From Acidobacteriota bacterium (GTDB lineage Bacteria > Acidobacteriota > Blastocatellia > Pyrinomonadales > Pyrinomonadaceae), in NCBI GenBank assembly GCA_023389035.1, contig JAEWFC010000030.1:1-64000 (forward strand): a DNA stretch of 64,000 bases. The letters are read 5' to 3'. The translations under genes were made by a program, and so were the position numbers. Positions 36,097 to 44,671 of this stretch are shown one piece after another. The stretch's first letter is position 1. Every line of letters starts with the position of its first letter. The notes under the pieces were generated by a model, which saw only the letters and a program-made list of their open reading frames with translations, had not been told where the DNA came from and did no database searches.

Positions 36097-38487
36097 ATGT
36101 CCCGCCGTTTTATTTGGCTCGCTCTGTTCATTGCGATTTTTGTCGGCGGCATGAACACCACCGCTTCCGCTTTCACGGAAGCAGAACACGAGCGGATCAA
36201 GGCACTCTACGCCGATAGAAATTACTCAGCGGCCGCTTCAGAGCTTGAGAAACTCCGGTCGGCCGATACGGTTCGTTTCGAGCTCAACAATTACGACTAT
36301 CTACTCGCACGTGCTCTTCATAAGGACGGCCAACTCGGTCGTGCATTGCCGGTCTACCAGCGGGTCGTGTCTAGTGATTCCGTCCTTCGCGGCTACGCAC
36401 TATGGCATCTCGCTGAGATCGCTCGTGCATACGGCAATCCTTTGTTGGAGCGCATTTACTTGAGCGAATCCCGTCTCGCCGGCGGGCTTGTGAGATACGC
36501 AGCCGCTCATCGAATTGCCCGCAGCCATCTGTCGGCAGGTGACTTTGCACGAGCAAGCTACGAACTGAATTCCCTGCTGCGAGGCACATCATCTGACGCC
36601 GGGAATACCTATCGCCTTGCGCGCGAAGGCCTCGTCGTGCTTGCTGAAAGCTACGTCGGGCTAAATGATCGGCAGGCGGCACGCGACGCCTACGGGCGGC
36701 TACTAAACGAAACGCCCGATGCGAGCCAGCCCGATGATCATGCGCTTGCGGGTGCCCGCGGACTGGACCTGCTCGACGCCACGGAGCCTACGACGCCGAC
36801 GCTGTCACCCGACGATCATCAACTCCGCGGTTGGGCGTACCAATTCAACCGCGAATTTGAGAACGCACGACGCCACTACATCGCCATCGTCAACGAGCAT
36901 CCTCCGGGTCTCCTCACGGCCAACGCCGTGTTTCAGATCGGCCGCGGTTACGCACAGTCAAATGATTTCACCGAGGCCGTTCGTTGGTATGAACGCTTGC
37001 TCGAGCAGTTCCCCGAAAGCGAACTAGCACCCGATGCGCTGCTGCAGGCCGCATCAGGCTACGCACGGCTTGGCAAGTACAAGGAATCTGCCTCGCGATA
37101 TGAGACGTTCATCGAACGCTTCCCGGCAGACGCTCGTTTAGATCGTGCTTATCTGAACATGATCGACATCGCCCGCGATCAAGGCGAAGAGGTTGCTGCC
37201 CTCCGGCGGGCCGAGAATGCTGCCGCGGCATTTGCCGGCAAGGCTGGCGAGGCACAGGCGCGATTTGCAGAGGCACGCATCTACATCGCCCGCGAAGAAT
37301 GGCAGCCCGCGGCCGAAACGCTTGCGCGGGTCGAAACTCTCAGTGATCTCGGCGGGGTTCGTGTTCCCGGCGGGACGTCTGTTTCCGAGGTCAGATTCCT
37401 CCGCGGCGTCGTCGCGGAAAAGTTGCTTGAGTGGAACGCGGCGATCGATATTTACCTGTCGATCCCGGATGGCCGTAACGAATATTACGGCTCGCTAGCG
37501 ACCGAACGGCTGCAGGCTCTCTCGTCAGCCGACGACACGCGAGCAATGATCGATGCTCTGCGAAACGCCGCCCGTGCCTCCGGTTCATCAGGCGACGCCG
37601 CTGCACGGAAGCAGGCGATACATCGTGAGCTTCGGCTAACGACCGACGAAAATGCCCGACGTGAGCTGCTCGAAAGGCTTCGCGCGGTTTACGCAGAGCT
37701 TCCGGAATATTCCGCTTTCGAGTCGCCAGGCGAGATCGCTGTCGGACGGAAAGAGGTCCTCGATGCAGAGGCGCCGCGACAGAAAACTGCGCCGACCATC
37801 GCCGGCGACCTCGCTTTCCTCGGGCTCTGGGACGAGGCGGCTCCCGAGATCGAATCGGCCGGCCTTGAAAAAGATCCCGCGAAGCTCGCCAGGATCTATC
37901 TCGCGGGTGATCATGCCGACCGGGCGATCGCTTACGCCGAGCCTCGCTTCAAATTGCCGACCGATATTCGTGTCGAACTGCTGCCTGCAACTGTCACGGA
38001 GCTGCTCTATCCGGTGCCTTTCGCACGCGACCTGGTCCGGTACGCTTCAGAGCGCTCGGTCGATCCGCGTTTCCTGCTTGCGATAATGCGGCAGGAATCG
38101 CGATACCGCTCGACCGCAAAGTCGAACGCCGCCGCTCGGGGGCTGATGCAGTTCATCCCGACGACGTCGTCCCGAATCGCAGGACAGCTTCAGCTCGCAC
38201 AATTCCGCCAGGACGATCTATACGATCCTTCGATAGCGACACTCTTCGGGGCTCAATACGTTTCAAACATCTTCACCCTTTACCCAAATCAGCGTGCGGC
38301 GGTCGCGGCTAGCTACAATGCCGGCGAGGACAACATGAAACGCTGGCTGGGCCGCTCGCGATCGAGCGAACCCGGACGCTACGTCCCCGAAATAATGTAT
38401 TCGCAGACGAAGGACTACGTCTTCAAGGTCATGTCCAACTACCGCATCTACACCGAGCTCTATAACGAATCACTTCAGCGAAAGTAA
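36097..38487 (+). CDS. slt: Soluble lytic murein transglycosylase with TPR-like superhelix
   Basis: A 796-residue periplasmic enzyme that cleaves the MurNAc-GlcNAc bond of peptidoglycan to give 1,6-anhydro ends. A signal peptide (residues 1-26) is followed by about 600 residues of TPR-like helical repeats, then a goose-lysozyme-type SLT domain from about 645. The catalytic Glu is E667 (IMRQESRYR); AARGLMQFIPTT and AVAASYNAGEDNM follow as in Slt70. It is larger than E. coli Slt because of the longer repeat region. No operon partner; the next gene starts 86 nt on. Confidence 0.93.
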   Translation: MSRRFIWLALFIAIFVGGMNTTASAFTEAEHERIKALYADRNYSAAASELEKLRSADTVRFELNNYDYLLARALHKDGQLGRALPVYQRVVSSDSVLRGYALWHLAEIARAYGNPLLERIYLSESRLAGGLVRYAAAHRIARSHLSAGDFARASYELNSLLRGTSSDAGNTYRLAREGLVVLAESYVGLNDRQAARDAYGRLLNETPDASQPDDHALAGARGLDLLDATEPTTPTLSPDDHQLRGWAYQFNREFENARRHYIAIVNEHPPGLLTANAVFQIGRGYAQSNDFTEAVRWYERLLEQFPESELAPDALLQAASGYARLGKYKESASRYETFIERFPADARLDRAYLNMIDIARDQGEEVAALRRAENAAAAFAGKAGEAQARFAEARIYIAREEWQPAAETLARVETLSDLGGVRVPGGTSVSEVRFLRGVVAEKLLEWNAAIDIYLSIPDGRNEYYGSLATERLQALSSADDTRAMIDALRNAARASGSSGDAAARKQAIHRELRLTTDENARRELLERLRAVYAELPEYSAFESPGEIAVGRKEVLDAEAPRQKTAPTIAGDLAFLGLWDEAAPEIESAGLEKDPAKLARIYLAGDHADRAIAYAEPRFKLPTDIRVELLPATVTELLYPVPFARDLVRYASERSVDPRFLLAIMRQESRYRSTAKSNAAARGLMQFIPTTSSRIAGQLQLAQFRQDDLYDPSIATLFGAQYVSNIFTLYPNQRAAVAASYNAGEDNMKRWLGRSRSSEPGRYVPEIMYSQTKDYVFKVMSNYRIYTELYNESLQRK

Positions 38488-38573
38488 GCTTTACTGATAT
38501 TCGCCAATTTGTCGTTCCCGTGATTTTGGCGGAAAATATTGCTTCATTCGACCGACATTATTCCGACACATAT

Positions 38574-39476
38574 ATGTATCGCTATCTTGCTCTTCTCGTT
38601 TTTGTTTTTGCGTTTGCCGCGGCTTGCGGCACTAATGAGCCTGCGGCCGCTCCTTCGCCTGATGCGGCCCGCTATGACCTTCGCGGCAAGGTGATCTCGG
38701 TCGATCGTGCGAACAAGACCGCTGATATCGATCATGAAGAGATCCCCGGATTTATGCCGCGCATGACGATGACCTTCAAGATAAATGAGGATTGGGTCTG
38801 GGACGACCTCGTCGCGGGATCTGACATCCGCGCAACTCTCGTTTACGACAAGAATGCCAGAGATCCGATGACGCTTGAACGCATCGGTATCGTCGCGACC
38901 GGTAACGAAGGCCAGCCCGCACCCGAAGTGAAAACGCCGGAACAGATAGGGAAAGAGGTTCCTGAGATCCCGCTGACCGACCAGGACGGCCGGCGGTTTA
39001 CGTTCAAAGATTATCGCGGCAAGTCTGTCGCCTTGACCTTTATCTACCGCGAATGCCCGCTGCCCGAGTTTTGCATCAAGATGTCGCGAAATTTTTCCGA
39101 CGCCGCTATACGCCTTAACGAAAACCCCGAATACCGGGAAAACTTTCGTCTCGTTAGCATCTCATTCGACCCAACTCGCGATACGCCGGCAAAGCTTCGC
39201 GAATACGGCATCGGCTATCTCGGCAATCCGGAAAAGCCGGACTTTACCGTCTGGCAGCTCGCCGTTGGTGCTGAAAAGGACATCCGCACGCTGGCTGATT
39301 TCTTCGGTTTGAAATACGAGATCGACCCCGAGGACAAGGCCCAGTTCAACCATTCGCTCGTAACAGCGATAGTCGCTCCGGACGGAAAGATCGCAAAGAT
39401 CCTGCCCGGCAACCGCTGGAGCTCCGACGACCTGATCAACGAATTAACGCTCGCCGCGAAAACAACTGCTCCGTAG
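38574..39476 (+). CDS. SCO-family lipoprotein with N-terminal CusF-like copper domain
   Basis: A 300-residue lipoprotein (lipobox FAAAC, C18). Residues about 33-100 match a CusF-like copper-binding domain (YDLRGKVISVD, HEEIPGFMPRMTM). Residues about 125-300 are a thioredoxin-fold SCO1/SenC domain for copper delivery to cytochrome oxidase or thiol redox. The metal cysteines are C161 and C167 spaced as CX5C instead of the usual CX3C; the distal His is H260 (FNHSLV). ATG 38574 was chosen because it gives a clean lipoprotein signal; an upstream GTG (38520) would put 18 residues before it. No oxidase gene is near. Confidence 0.88.
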   Translation: MYRYLALLVFVFAFAAACGTNEPAAAPSPDAARYDLRGKVISVDRANKTADIDHEEIPGFMPRMTMTFKINEDWVWDDLVAGSDIRATLVYDKNARDPMTLERIGIVATGNEGQPAPEVKTPEQIGKEVPEIPLTDQDGRRFTFKDYRGKSVALTFIYRECPLPEFCIKMSRNFSDAAIRLNENPEYRENFRLVSISFDPTRDTPAKLREYGIGYLGNPEKPDFTVWQLAVGAEKDIRTLADFFGLKYEIDPEDKAQFNHSLVTAIVAPDGKIAKILPGNRWSSDDLINELTLAAKTTAP

Positions 39477-39485
39477 GAGCTCCGT

Positions 39486-40757
39486 TCACCGAGTCACGAG
39501 CTCACCGTTTACGAACGTCTTCACCACATCGCGTCCGTTCGATGAAAACACCAGCGTGGCTTCGATGTCATTTATCGGCTGCTGGGCAGATGCCGATAGG
39601 CCGATGACCGCAAGATCGGCAAACTTGCCCGGCTCCAGCGAACCGATCTCATTTCCCGATCCCAAACCTTCCGCTCCGCCGAGCGTTGCGGCACGCAGCA
39701 CCTCGCGTGCGGTCACGAACCGTTCGCTTCCCGCTCGATTTCTTGCGGCCAGCGCGGCAAACCTCGCTTCCTCAAGCGGGTCGCAGACGTTGTTGCTTGC
39801 CACCGAGTCACTGCCGAGCCCGACCGTCACACCGGCATCTAGCAGCTGCTCCAGCGGTGCGTAACCGTGGCCGAATTTCGCGTTCGATTTAGGACAATGT
39901 GCGACGCTCGCACCGTTCGATCCGATCCGCCGGATATCGGTTTCTGATGCGTGAACGCAGTGCGCGAGCAGCGGCCTAGCAGACAATACTCCCAACCGTT
40001 CGAGATACTCGATCGGCGTGCACATCGGACTTTGCCACTCCACATCGAAGCGCTCGTAAACCTCTGTGAAAAATCCGGTCCCGCGTGTCATCAGTTCCAT
40101 CTCGTTCGCGGATTCTGCAGCGTGGATCGTAAGCGGAACGCGGTTGATGATCGCGTACTGAGCGATCAACTCAAAGAGCTGTGATCCGACCGTATACGGC
40201 GAATGCGGCGAAAGCCCGACCTTCACTAACTCGGTCGATTCGGCGTGCAGCTTTTCAAATTTTTCCGCGAGAGCTTTGAAATCGTCGTCCGCGGTTCGAT
40301 TATCAGGCGAGAATTCCGTCTCCTGAAAAACCACGCCGCGAAGCCCGGCCCGCTTTAGAGCCTTTACTCCCGCGAACCCTAACCTGCCGACATCGCCAAA
40401 ACACGTAACTCCCGCGGCAGCTCCCTCACGGGCACCGAGAAACGCAGATTCCTCAACGTCCTCGTCCGTCATCGCGGCGCGCTTGTCATTGAGCGTCAGC
40501 AACCACGAACGAAAATCGTGCTCGACCGCGTCGAGAGCTCCACGCATCGCTGTGAGTTCCAAGTGCGAGTGGCAATTCACAAAACCCGGAAGCAAAGCGG
40601 CCGTGCCGAGATCTTCCACCTCGGCATCAGCGAATTGTGAGATCACATCGGCCGCTTTTCCGACCGCGGCGATTCGCTTGCCTTCGATCGCGACAGCACC
40701 GTCTTCTATCGGCTCCGACGAGATCGGCAGCACATAAGCAGCTTTTAGGATCTTCAT
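39486..40757 (-). CDS. Amidohydrolase (chlorohydrolase/deaminase subgroup)
   Basis: A 423-residue metal-dependent hydrolase. The metal motif is H63-S-H65 in PGFVNCHSHLELT, followed by SPHSPYTV, HAAES, LAHCVH, VAHCPKSN and GSDSVASN, the ATZ/TRZ-MtaD order for deaminases of adenosine-like compounds. The family includes aminofutalosine deaminase (MqnX) and SAH/MTA deaminase; I cannot separate these from sequence alone. The frame stays open upstream to 41093, but that extension lies over the transglycosylase gene and is not protein-like. ATG 40757 overlaps the upstream TGA as ATGA, so the two are coupled. Confidence 0.87.
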   Translation of the reverse strand: MKILKAAYVLPISSEPIEDGAVAIEGKRIAAVGKAADVISQFADAEVEDLGTAALLPGFVNCHSHLELTAMRGALDAVEHDFRSWLLTLNDKRAAMTDEDVEESAFLGAREGAAAGVTCFGDVGRLGFAGVKALKRAGLRGVVFQETEFSPDNRTADDDFKALAEKFEKLHAESTELVKVGLSPHSPYTVGSQLFELIAQYAIINRVPLTIHAAESANEMELMTRGTGFFTEVYERFDVEWQSPMCTPIEYLERLGVLSARPLLAHCVHASETDIRRIGSNGASVAHCPKSNAKFGHGYAPLEQLLDAGVTVGLGSDSVASNNVCDPLEEARFAALAARNRAGSERFVTAREVLRAATLGGAEGLGSGNEIGSLEPGKFADLAVIGLSASAQQPINDIEATLVFSSNGRDVVKTFVNGELVTR

Positions 40758-41338
40758 CTTGTTGAGCGTGACGACTGCGGGACGGCCCGATATCTGGCAA
40801 GGATCGATGTAACGTAAGCCCGCGTCGAAGCGATACCGATACGCTCGACGAACTCGTTCTCGGTCATCGTCGCGGCATCTTCTCCGCGAACCCATTCCTC
40901 GACGCGACTCGGCCCTGCGTTGTAGGCGGCGAGCATCATCGCCGTTTCCGCCGGGCGGTTGCGGTAGCGCTCGCGGACCTTTTCCAGATACCAGCAGCCG
41001 ACCTGAATATTCCTTTCCGGGTCGCTCAAAAACTTCTGCACATCGGCCTCGATCTCGCGCTCGAAATGCGTAAGCCCCGTCGCCTTTGCCCAATCGCGGG
41101 CAACGAGCGGCGTGACCTGCATCAACCCGACCTCGTCCGCGTCACCAACGGAGCCCGGTCGAAACCAGGTCTCTTCATAGATCACGCTCCAGACAAGTCG
41201 GTCGTCAAGATTGTAAATTCGTGCGTGCCGCTCTATCAGGTCATCAAAGCGATGTTCCCAATAGTCGCGAAAAAAATAAGCTCCCGAAGCCGTAACTACG
41301 GCCGCGATGAACAAGCACGAAAGCAGATATCTGATCAT
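40754..41338 (-). CDS. Small membrane-anchored lytic transglycosylase
   Basis: A 194-residue protein with one N-terminal helix (signal or anchor, about residues 4-22) and an SLT domain. The catalytic Glu is E56 in VIYEETWF, followed by GLMQVTPLVARDW and MLAAYNAGPSRVEEW. It should cut peptidoglycan in the periplasm. It is coupled by ATGA to the amidohydrolase gene and follows a 65-residue gene by 21 nt. Confidence 0.9.
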   Translation of the reverse strand: MIRYLLSCLFIAAVVTASGAYFFRDYWEHRFDDLIERHARIYNLDDRLVWSVIYEETWFRPGSVGDADEVGLMQVTPLVARDWAKATGLTHFEREIEADVQKFLSDPERNIQVGCWYLEKVRERYRNRPAETAMMLAAYNAGPSRVEEWVRGEDAATMTENEFVERIGIASTRAYVTSILARYRAVPQSSRSTR

Positions 41339-41359
41339 TTGCTATGGGCGTTGGATGTG

Positions 41360-41557
41360 TTAACGCGTTCGCGTTCGCTTTCGCTCGCTTTCGACGGCTT
41401 CTTCAGCACGCGTCCCGAGCGGATGCGGTCGCGGCTCAGCGGGCTTTCGCCCCGTCCGGACCATTTCAGCGAAAAGGTCCGTGTCGAAATCGGCTTCCCT
41501 TGCCATCTCCTGGCGGATCTCGATCAGGACCTCGAGAAATTTTGAACGGCGATACAC
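41360..41557 (-). CDS. Small conserved-looking hypothetical protein
   Basis: A 65-residue frame with an amphipathic helical first half (FLEVLIEIRQEMAREADFD) and a charged Arg/Glu-rich C-terminus. The protein-like composition and the position 21 nt before the transglycosylase gene on the same strand support it as first gene of that operon. No domain is recognised and there is no signal peptide; the start ATG has only a weak upstream purine stretch. Confidence 0.55.
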   Translation of the reverse strand: MYRRSKFLEVLIEIRQEMAREADFDTDLFAEMVRTGRKPAEPRPHPLGTRAEEAVESERKRTRTR

Positions 41558-41593
41558 ACTGTTAGTTTAAACCGCCGGCAGAGTTATTGCGAA

Positions 41594-42052
41594 CTACTCG
41601 TGTACGAGAAATTCCGGCGTGATGATCGCGGGAGAAAAGAATCCGGCGGCGGTATTGAACATCCGTATCCGGGCCTGCTTACGGACATTCGCAAGGTGGC
41701 CGAAGTTCCACGTGACGAAATAATCGATCTTGTGGATAGAGGCGAGAGCGACGTGCATCGCGTCCGCCAAAAACTTTCGGTGAAAGATCCCGCGTGAGAT
41801 GTATCCCTCGGCGAGTATCGATACTTCCTCGGTCAGCTCAAGATCGCGAAAGGGCCTTATCAATTTCAGATAGCCCGTGCGATGCGGTTCATCTACGCGC
41901 TCAAGCTCGCGCTGAACGATGATCGATGTAAAGGCGTCGTATTCCTGCAGTTCACGCTCGAACCAGCGGATCGTCAGGTCGCGGCGAAACGCGTCTCCGT
42001 TGTCCAGATACGCGCCGACGACCGAGGTCTCGAGATAGACGGTTAACTTCAT
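41594..42052 (-). CDS. PIN-domain protein without adjacent antitoxin
   Basis: A 152-residue PIN-fold ribonuclease-like protein. Candidate acidic residues are E8 (YLETSVVGAYLD; Asp is usual here), E49 (VQREL), D97 (LADAMHVALA) and the N116 region (FVTWNFGHLAN). This subgroup is usually called a VapC-like toxin, but the upstream gene on this strand is a peptidase and no small antitoxin frame is visible. ATG 42052 was chosen; the frame extends upstream into the peptidase gene but that part lacks PIN character. Confidence 0.82.
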   Translation of the reverse strand: MKLTVYLETSVVGAYLDNGDAFRRDLTIRWFERELQEYDAFTSIIVQRELERVDEPHRTGYLKLIRPFRDLELTEEVSILAEGYISRGIFHRKFLADAMHVALASIHKIDYFVTWNFGHLANVRKQARIRMFNTAAGFFSPAIITPEFLVHE

Positions 42053-42062
42053 TTGGAAAAAC

Positions 42063-43664
42063 TTACTCGAGCGGTGTAACGACCTCTTGCGGCCGTTCTT
42101 CCACTGGGTCAAAGGTAACCCGCGAGTTCTTGAAATCAAAGGTAAGCCGATAGCTCCTGAGGAAATTGCCACCGAGAATGCCGCCCTGTTCGAACCCTGA
42201 CGCTTCATTTATAAGGTCGAGGTCGAGCGCGACGGCAGTGATCTTTGACCGGGCATTGTCGCCGATTGCAACGCGCGGCAGCAGGTACGACCTCACGTTC
42301 TCTGTAACGCCCGCCGCACCGATCACACGCATCCGCTCGCCGGTCTCAGCCGCACTGATCGCCTCGACCGCGGCGAGATCGTTAGAGATCACCGAAACGC
42401 TGGCACCTGTGTCGACGATAAAGTTCACGCCGTCCGGCAGCCCGTCGAGCCTGACCTCGCCGGACAAAAACCCGCTCGACGTCAGCCGCAGCGGCAGCGA
42501 ACGCTTATCAAGAGCCGTGATCGGCGGCGTGTCTTCCTTGCGGTCAAGCGAAAAAGTAAGCTCGCCGTAATCGACCGTCGTCAGGAATTTCGATATCAGC
42601 GAAAGCCCGATATATCCGTCGACGCGATAGTTCTCCGAGTGGAACTTTCGGATGTAAACGGGCACATTCTTGACCCTGACATCGCCAAGCTCGATCTCGC
42701 GCAGGAATCCGTAAACGATCTCAAACTTTCCGTCACCGCCGATGCCGCGAGCGTAACCGCCGCGTGTCACAGGCTTGATCCGCAGCCGGTCAGCCGTTTC
42801 CTGCGACAGGACCGTGATCCCCGAACCCGTGTCGAGAATAAAGTTGAGCACTTCCTTTCGGCCGTTGACGCGGACCTTTAGCACCGGACGATTGCCGACC
42901 AGGTCAAAGGCGACCTTTGTGGTTTCTTTGCCGGCCGAGTTATAGAGCGAGGCCCTGTTGCCCAGGAATCGCAAAAAGCTGATCAGGCCCTTGATCCTCG
43001 CCCGCCGTTCGTCGTCCGGCTCTCGCGAGAGCGATAGAAAACGGTCGTAAGCGTCGGCCGCCTCCTTGTAATATTCAGCCCGTGCCGCTATCTGTGCTAA
43101 TGCAAAAACATGATCGGAGTGCGTCGGTTCGTGATGAACGGCCTCGCGCAGATTGAGCACCGCTTCCTCGACGCGGTTCTCGTAATAGTCGATCATCCCG
43201 ATACCTGCCCACGCCAACGCCTCGCGTTTGTTAAGCTGGATCGCACGATAGAACAATGGCCGAGCCTCGGCAAAATTGCCCGCTGATAGCAGCGCCGTCC
43301 CGACGACCGACAACGCGTAAGTGTTCTTTGGATCTGCCGATGCGATGTCAAAGCTCGTGCGATAGCCCTCGAGCAGCTGCCGCCGTTTTATCTGAAGATG
43401 CGCGATACGCAGCTTCGCATCGATATTGTCCGGCTCCGCCGCGATCACATCTCGCAGCACCTTTTCGGCCTCGGCAAAGCTTGCCTGCCGAAACAATTTA
43501 TCCGCTGTCTTGATGAGCTTTTCCGGTGAAGGGTCTGAAGATTGTGCCGGTACGGCGAGAGCATTGATCGTGAATACTAGAGCGAGCAGGACCGGCAAGC
43601 TAAAACGCAGTCCTCTCCAATGAACCCCAAATTCTGGCGTCCGCTGAGCCGTGCGTGTTCTCAT
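42063..43664 (-). CDS. TPR protein with two retropepsin-like aspartyl peptidase domains
   Basis: A 533-residue secreted protein. The signal peptide (about residues 18-42) is followed by TPR-like helices (about 45-235) and two retroviral-type aspartyl peptidase domains in one chain: D278 in FILDTGSG and D418 in FIVDTGAS. Bacterial retropepsins normally dimerise to bring two Asp together; here one chain supplies both, as in pepsins. The second domain also has the downstream IGDNARSKI...GGILGGNFLR region. The substrate is unknown. It lies 10 nt above the PIN gene. Confidence 0.87.
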   Translation of the reverse strand: MRTRTAQRTPEFGVHWRGLRFSLPVLLALVFTINALAVPAQSSDPSPEKLIKTADKLFRQASFAEAEKVLRDVIAAEPDNIDAKLRIAHLQIKRRQLLEGYRTSFDIASADPKNTYALSVVGTALLSAGNFAEARPLFYRAIQLNKREALAWAGIGMIDYYENRVEEAVLNLREAVHHEPTHSDHVFALAQIAARAEYYKEAADAYDRFLSLSREPDDERRARIKGLISFLRFLGNRASLYNSAGKETTKVAFDLVGNRPVLKVRVNGRKEVLNFILDTGSGITVLSQETADRLRIKPVTRGGYARGIGGDGKFEIVYGFLREIELGDVRVKNVPVYIRKFHSENYRVDGYIGLSLISKFLTTVDYGELTFSLDRKEDTPPITALDKRSLPLRLTSSGFLSGEVRLDGLPDGVNFIVDTGASVSVISNDLAAVEAISAAETGERMRVIGAAGVTENVRSYLLPRVAIGDNARSKITAVALDLDLINEASGFEQGGILGGNFLRSYRLTFDFKNSRVTFDPVEERPQEVVTPLE

Positions 43665-43703
43665 TGCCGCGCCTCCGAACAGTTTTGCCGTAGCCGAGGG
43701 AGT

Positions 43704-44369
43704 TTATTTCAGGATCTCGCCGGTCTTCATTGACCAGAGCACGAGGTCCATCTCGTCAAAATCGATGCCCGCTTGTTGTGAGAATTCTTTCAGCTTTTCC
43801 TCGATGCTTAGATACTTCGAACGTGTATTTGGTGGCTTTGGTTCCGGAATTATTTTCAGCTCCGCGAGGCAATTCAGAACATGCTTATCGAGGATCGCAT
43901 AGCCCAGAAAACCGATGTTTCGCAGAAAATGGCTTGCCTCTTTATAGCCCAAGCCCTTGATGCCCTTTTCCCGGACCAGCCAATCACGCCGCTCGTGCAT
44001 GCAGTCAAATGCCGCAAGCCTTTCCCGGAGCCGCATTCCGCAATCGGCAAACAGAAAATTTCTCGATTCAAAGACGTACCGCGACCTGGCATTTGGATAG
44101 CGGTGAACGCCCGTCAATGCACCGGCCATATCCGCCTGCTCGCCATCCATTAGCAAATGGCGAATTGCCTCGATCGACCGCATTCCCATTTTTGCCGAGC
44201 ATCCGCCGGTGAAAAAGCAAAAGACCATCTCTTCCCAGATGTCGCGGTCAGTGCCCGTTTGCCAGATCGCCGCGAATTCGCCAAGGCGATCGCGTATTTC
44301 CACGCGCCTTTGGGCGTGTGTGGCTTTAATTCGCTCGACGGACACAGGTTCGCTGATCTTCTTCCCCAT
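43704..44369 (-). CDS. N-glycosylase/DNA lyase (Ogg2-like 8-oxoguanine glycosylase)
   Basis: A 221-residue base-excision repair enzyme of the helix-hairpin-helix-GPD superfamily, resembling the archaeal Ogg2 type. KGLGYKEASHFLRNIG contains the hairpin and the candidate catalytic Lys; the Asp of LDKHVL follows about 20 residues on. The frame opens at 44420 (MCHKKL), but ATG 44369 (MGKKISEP) gives the family-like length. It should remove 8-oxoguanine and nick the site. Confidence 0.82.
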   Translation of the reverse strand: MGKKISEPVSVERIKATHAQRRVEIRDRLGEFAAIWQTGTDRDIWEEMVFCFFTGGCSAKMGMRSIEAIRHLLMDGEQADMAGALTGVHRYPNARSRYVFESRNFLFADCGMRLRERLAAFDCMHERRDWLVREKGIKGLGYKEASHFLRNIGFLGYAILDKHVLNCLAELKIIPEPKPPNTRSKYLSIEEKLKEFSQQAGIDFDEMDLVLWSMKTGEILK

Positions 44370-44398
44370 CACTTTCAATATATTTCGTGCCGCTCGAT

Positions 44399-44418
44399 GT
44401 GCCAACTTCTTATGGCAC
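44399..44418. promoter_or_regulatory. Inverted repeat upstream of the Ogg2-like gene
   Basis: GTGCCA (44399-44404) and TGGCAC (44413-44418) form an inverted repeat with an 8-nt spacer, 30-50 nt before ATG 44369. It could be an operator or leader hairpin. The TGGCAC arms lack a matching -12 element on either strand. Confidence 0.3.
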
Positions 44419-44448
44419 ATCCGGAACTAAACACCCGCTTGCATCGTT

Positions 44449-44527
44449 TGATATAATGCATAAGCGTTCCGCATAGGAACCATAAGCAGGTGTTAAATTT
44501 TCCGGCATCGTTAACGCCGGGTTTTTC
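44449..44527 (+). ncRNA. Candidate short transcript with its own promoter and terminator
   Basis: An extended -10 (TGATATAAT, 44449-44457) is followed 7 nt later by a 5-bp hairpin GTTCC-GCATA-GGAAC (44466-44480) and, after a U/A-rich spacer, CCGGC (44502-44506) with GCCGG (44516-44520) and GTTTTTC. That makes a transcript of about 63 nt ending in a terminator-like structure. The terminator stem is short and there is no clear -35. The rest of the 44370-44671 gap holds the inverted repeat above and the PBP4 promoter. Confidence 0.3.
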
Positions 44528-44576
44528 ATCAGAAATTAGATTCGGCAGAAGCTGTTCACCTGACGAATTTTACAGA

Positions 44577-44607
44577 TTGAACCGGTAAGGGGTAGTTGTG
44601 TTATAAT
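44577..44607 (+). promoter_or_regulatory. Candidate sigma-70 promoter of the PBP4 gene
   Basis: TTGAAC (44577-44582) and a perfect TATAAT (44602-44607), spaced by 19 bp, about 65 nt before ATG 44672. Confidence 0.45.
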
Positions 44608-44671
44608 CTCGGTTGGCCGCTATGCAACGCATTTCCGCTTGGCCTCCATCCGAAGCAGTACAAGAATAAGA

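Noticed and set aside
40758..41093. Upstream extension of the amidohydrolase (112 codons)
   Set aside because: It overlaps the transglycosylase gene in another frame and is Arg/Gly-rich without family similarity.
44413..44430. TGGCAC upstream of the Ogg2-like/PBP4 region as a sigma-54 site
   Set aside because: No -12 element on either strand; it is better read as an inverted repeat.
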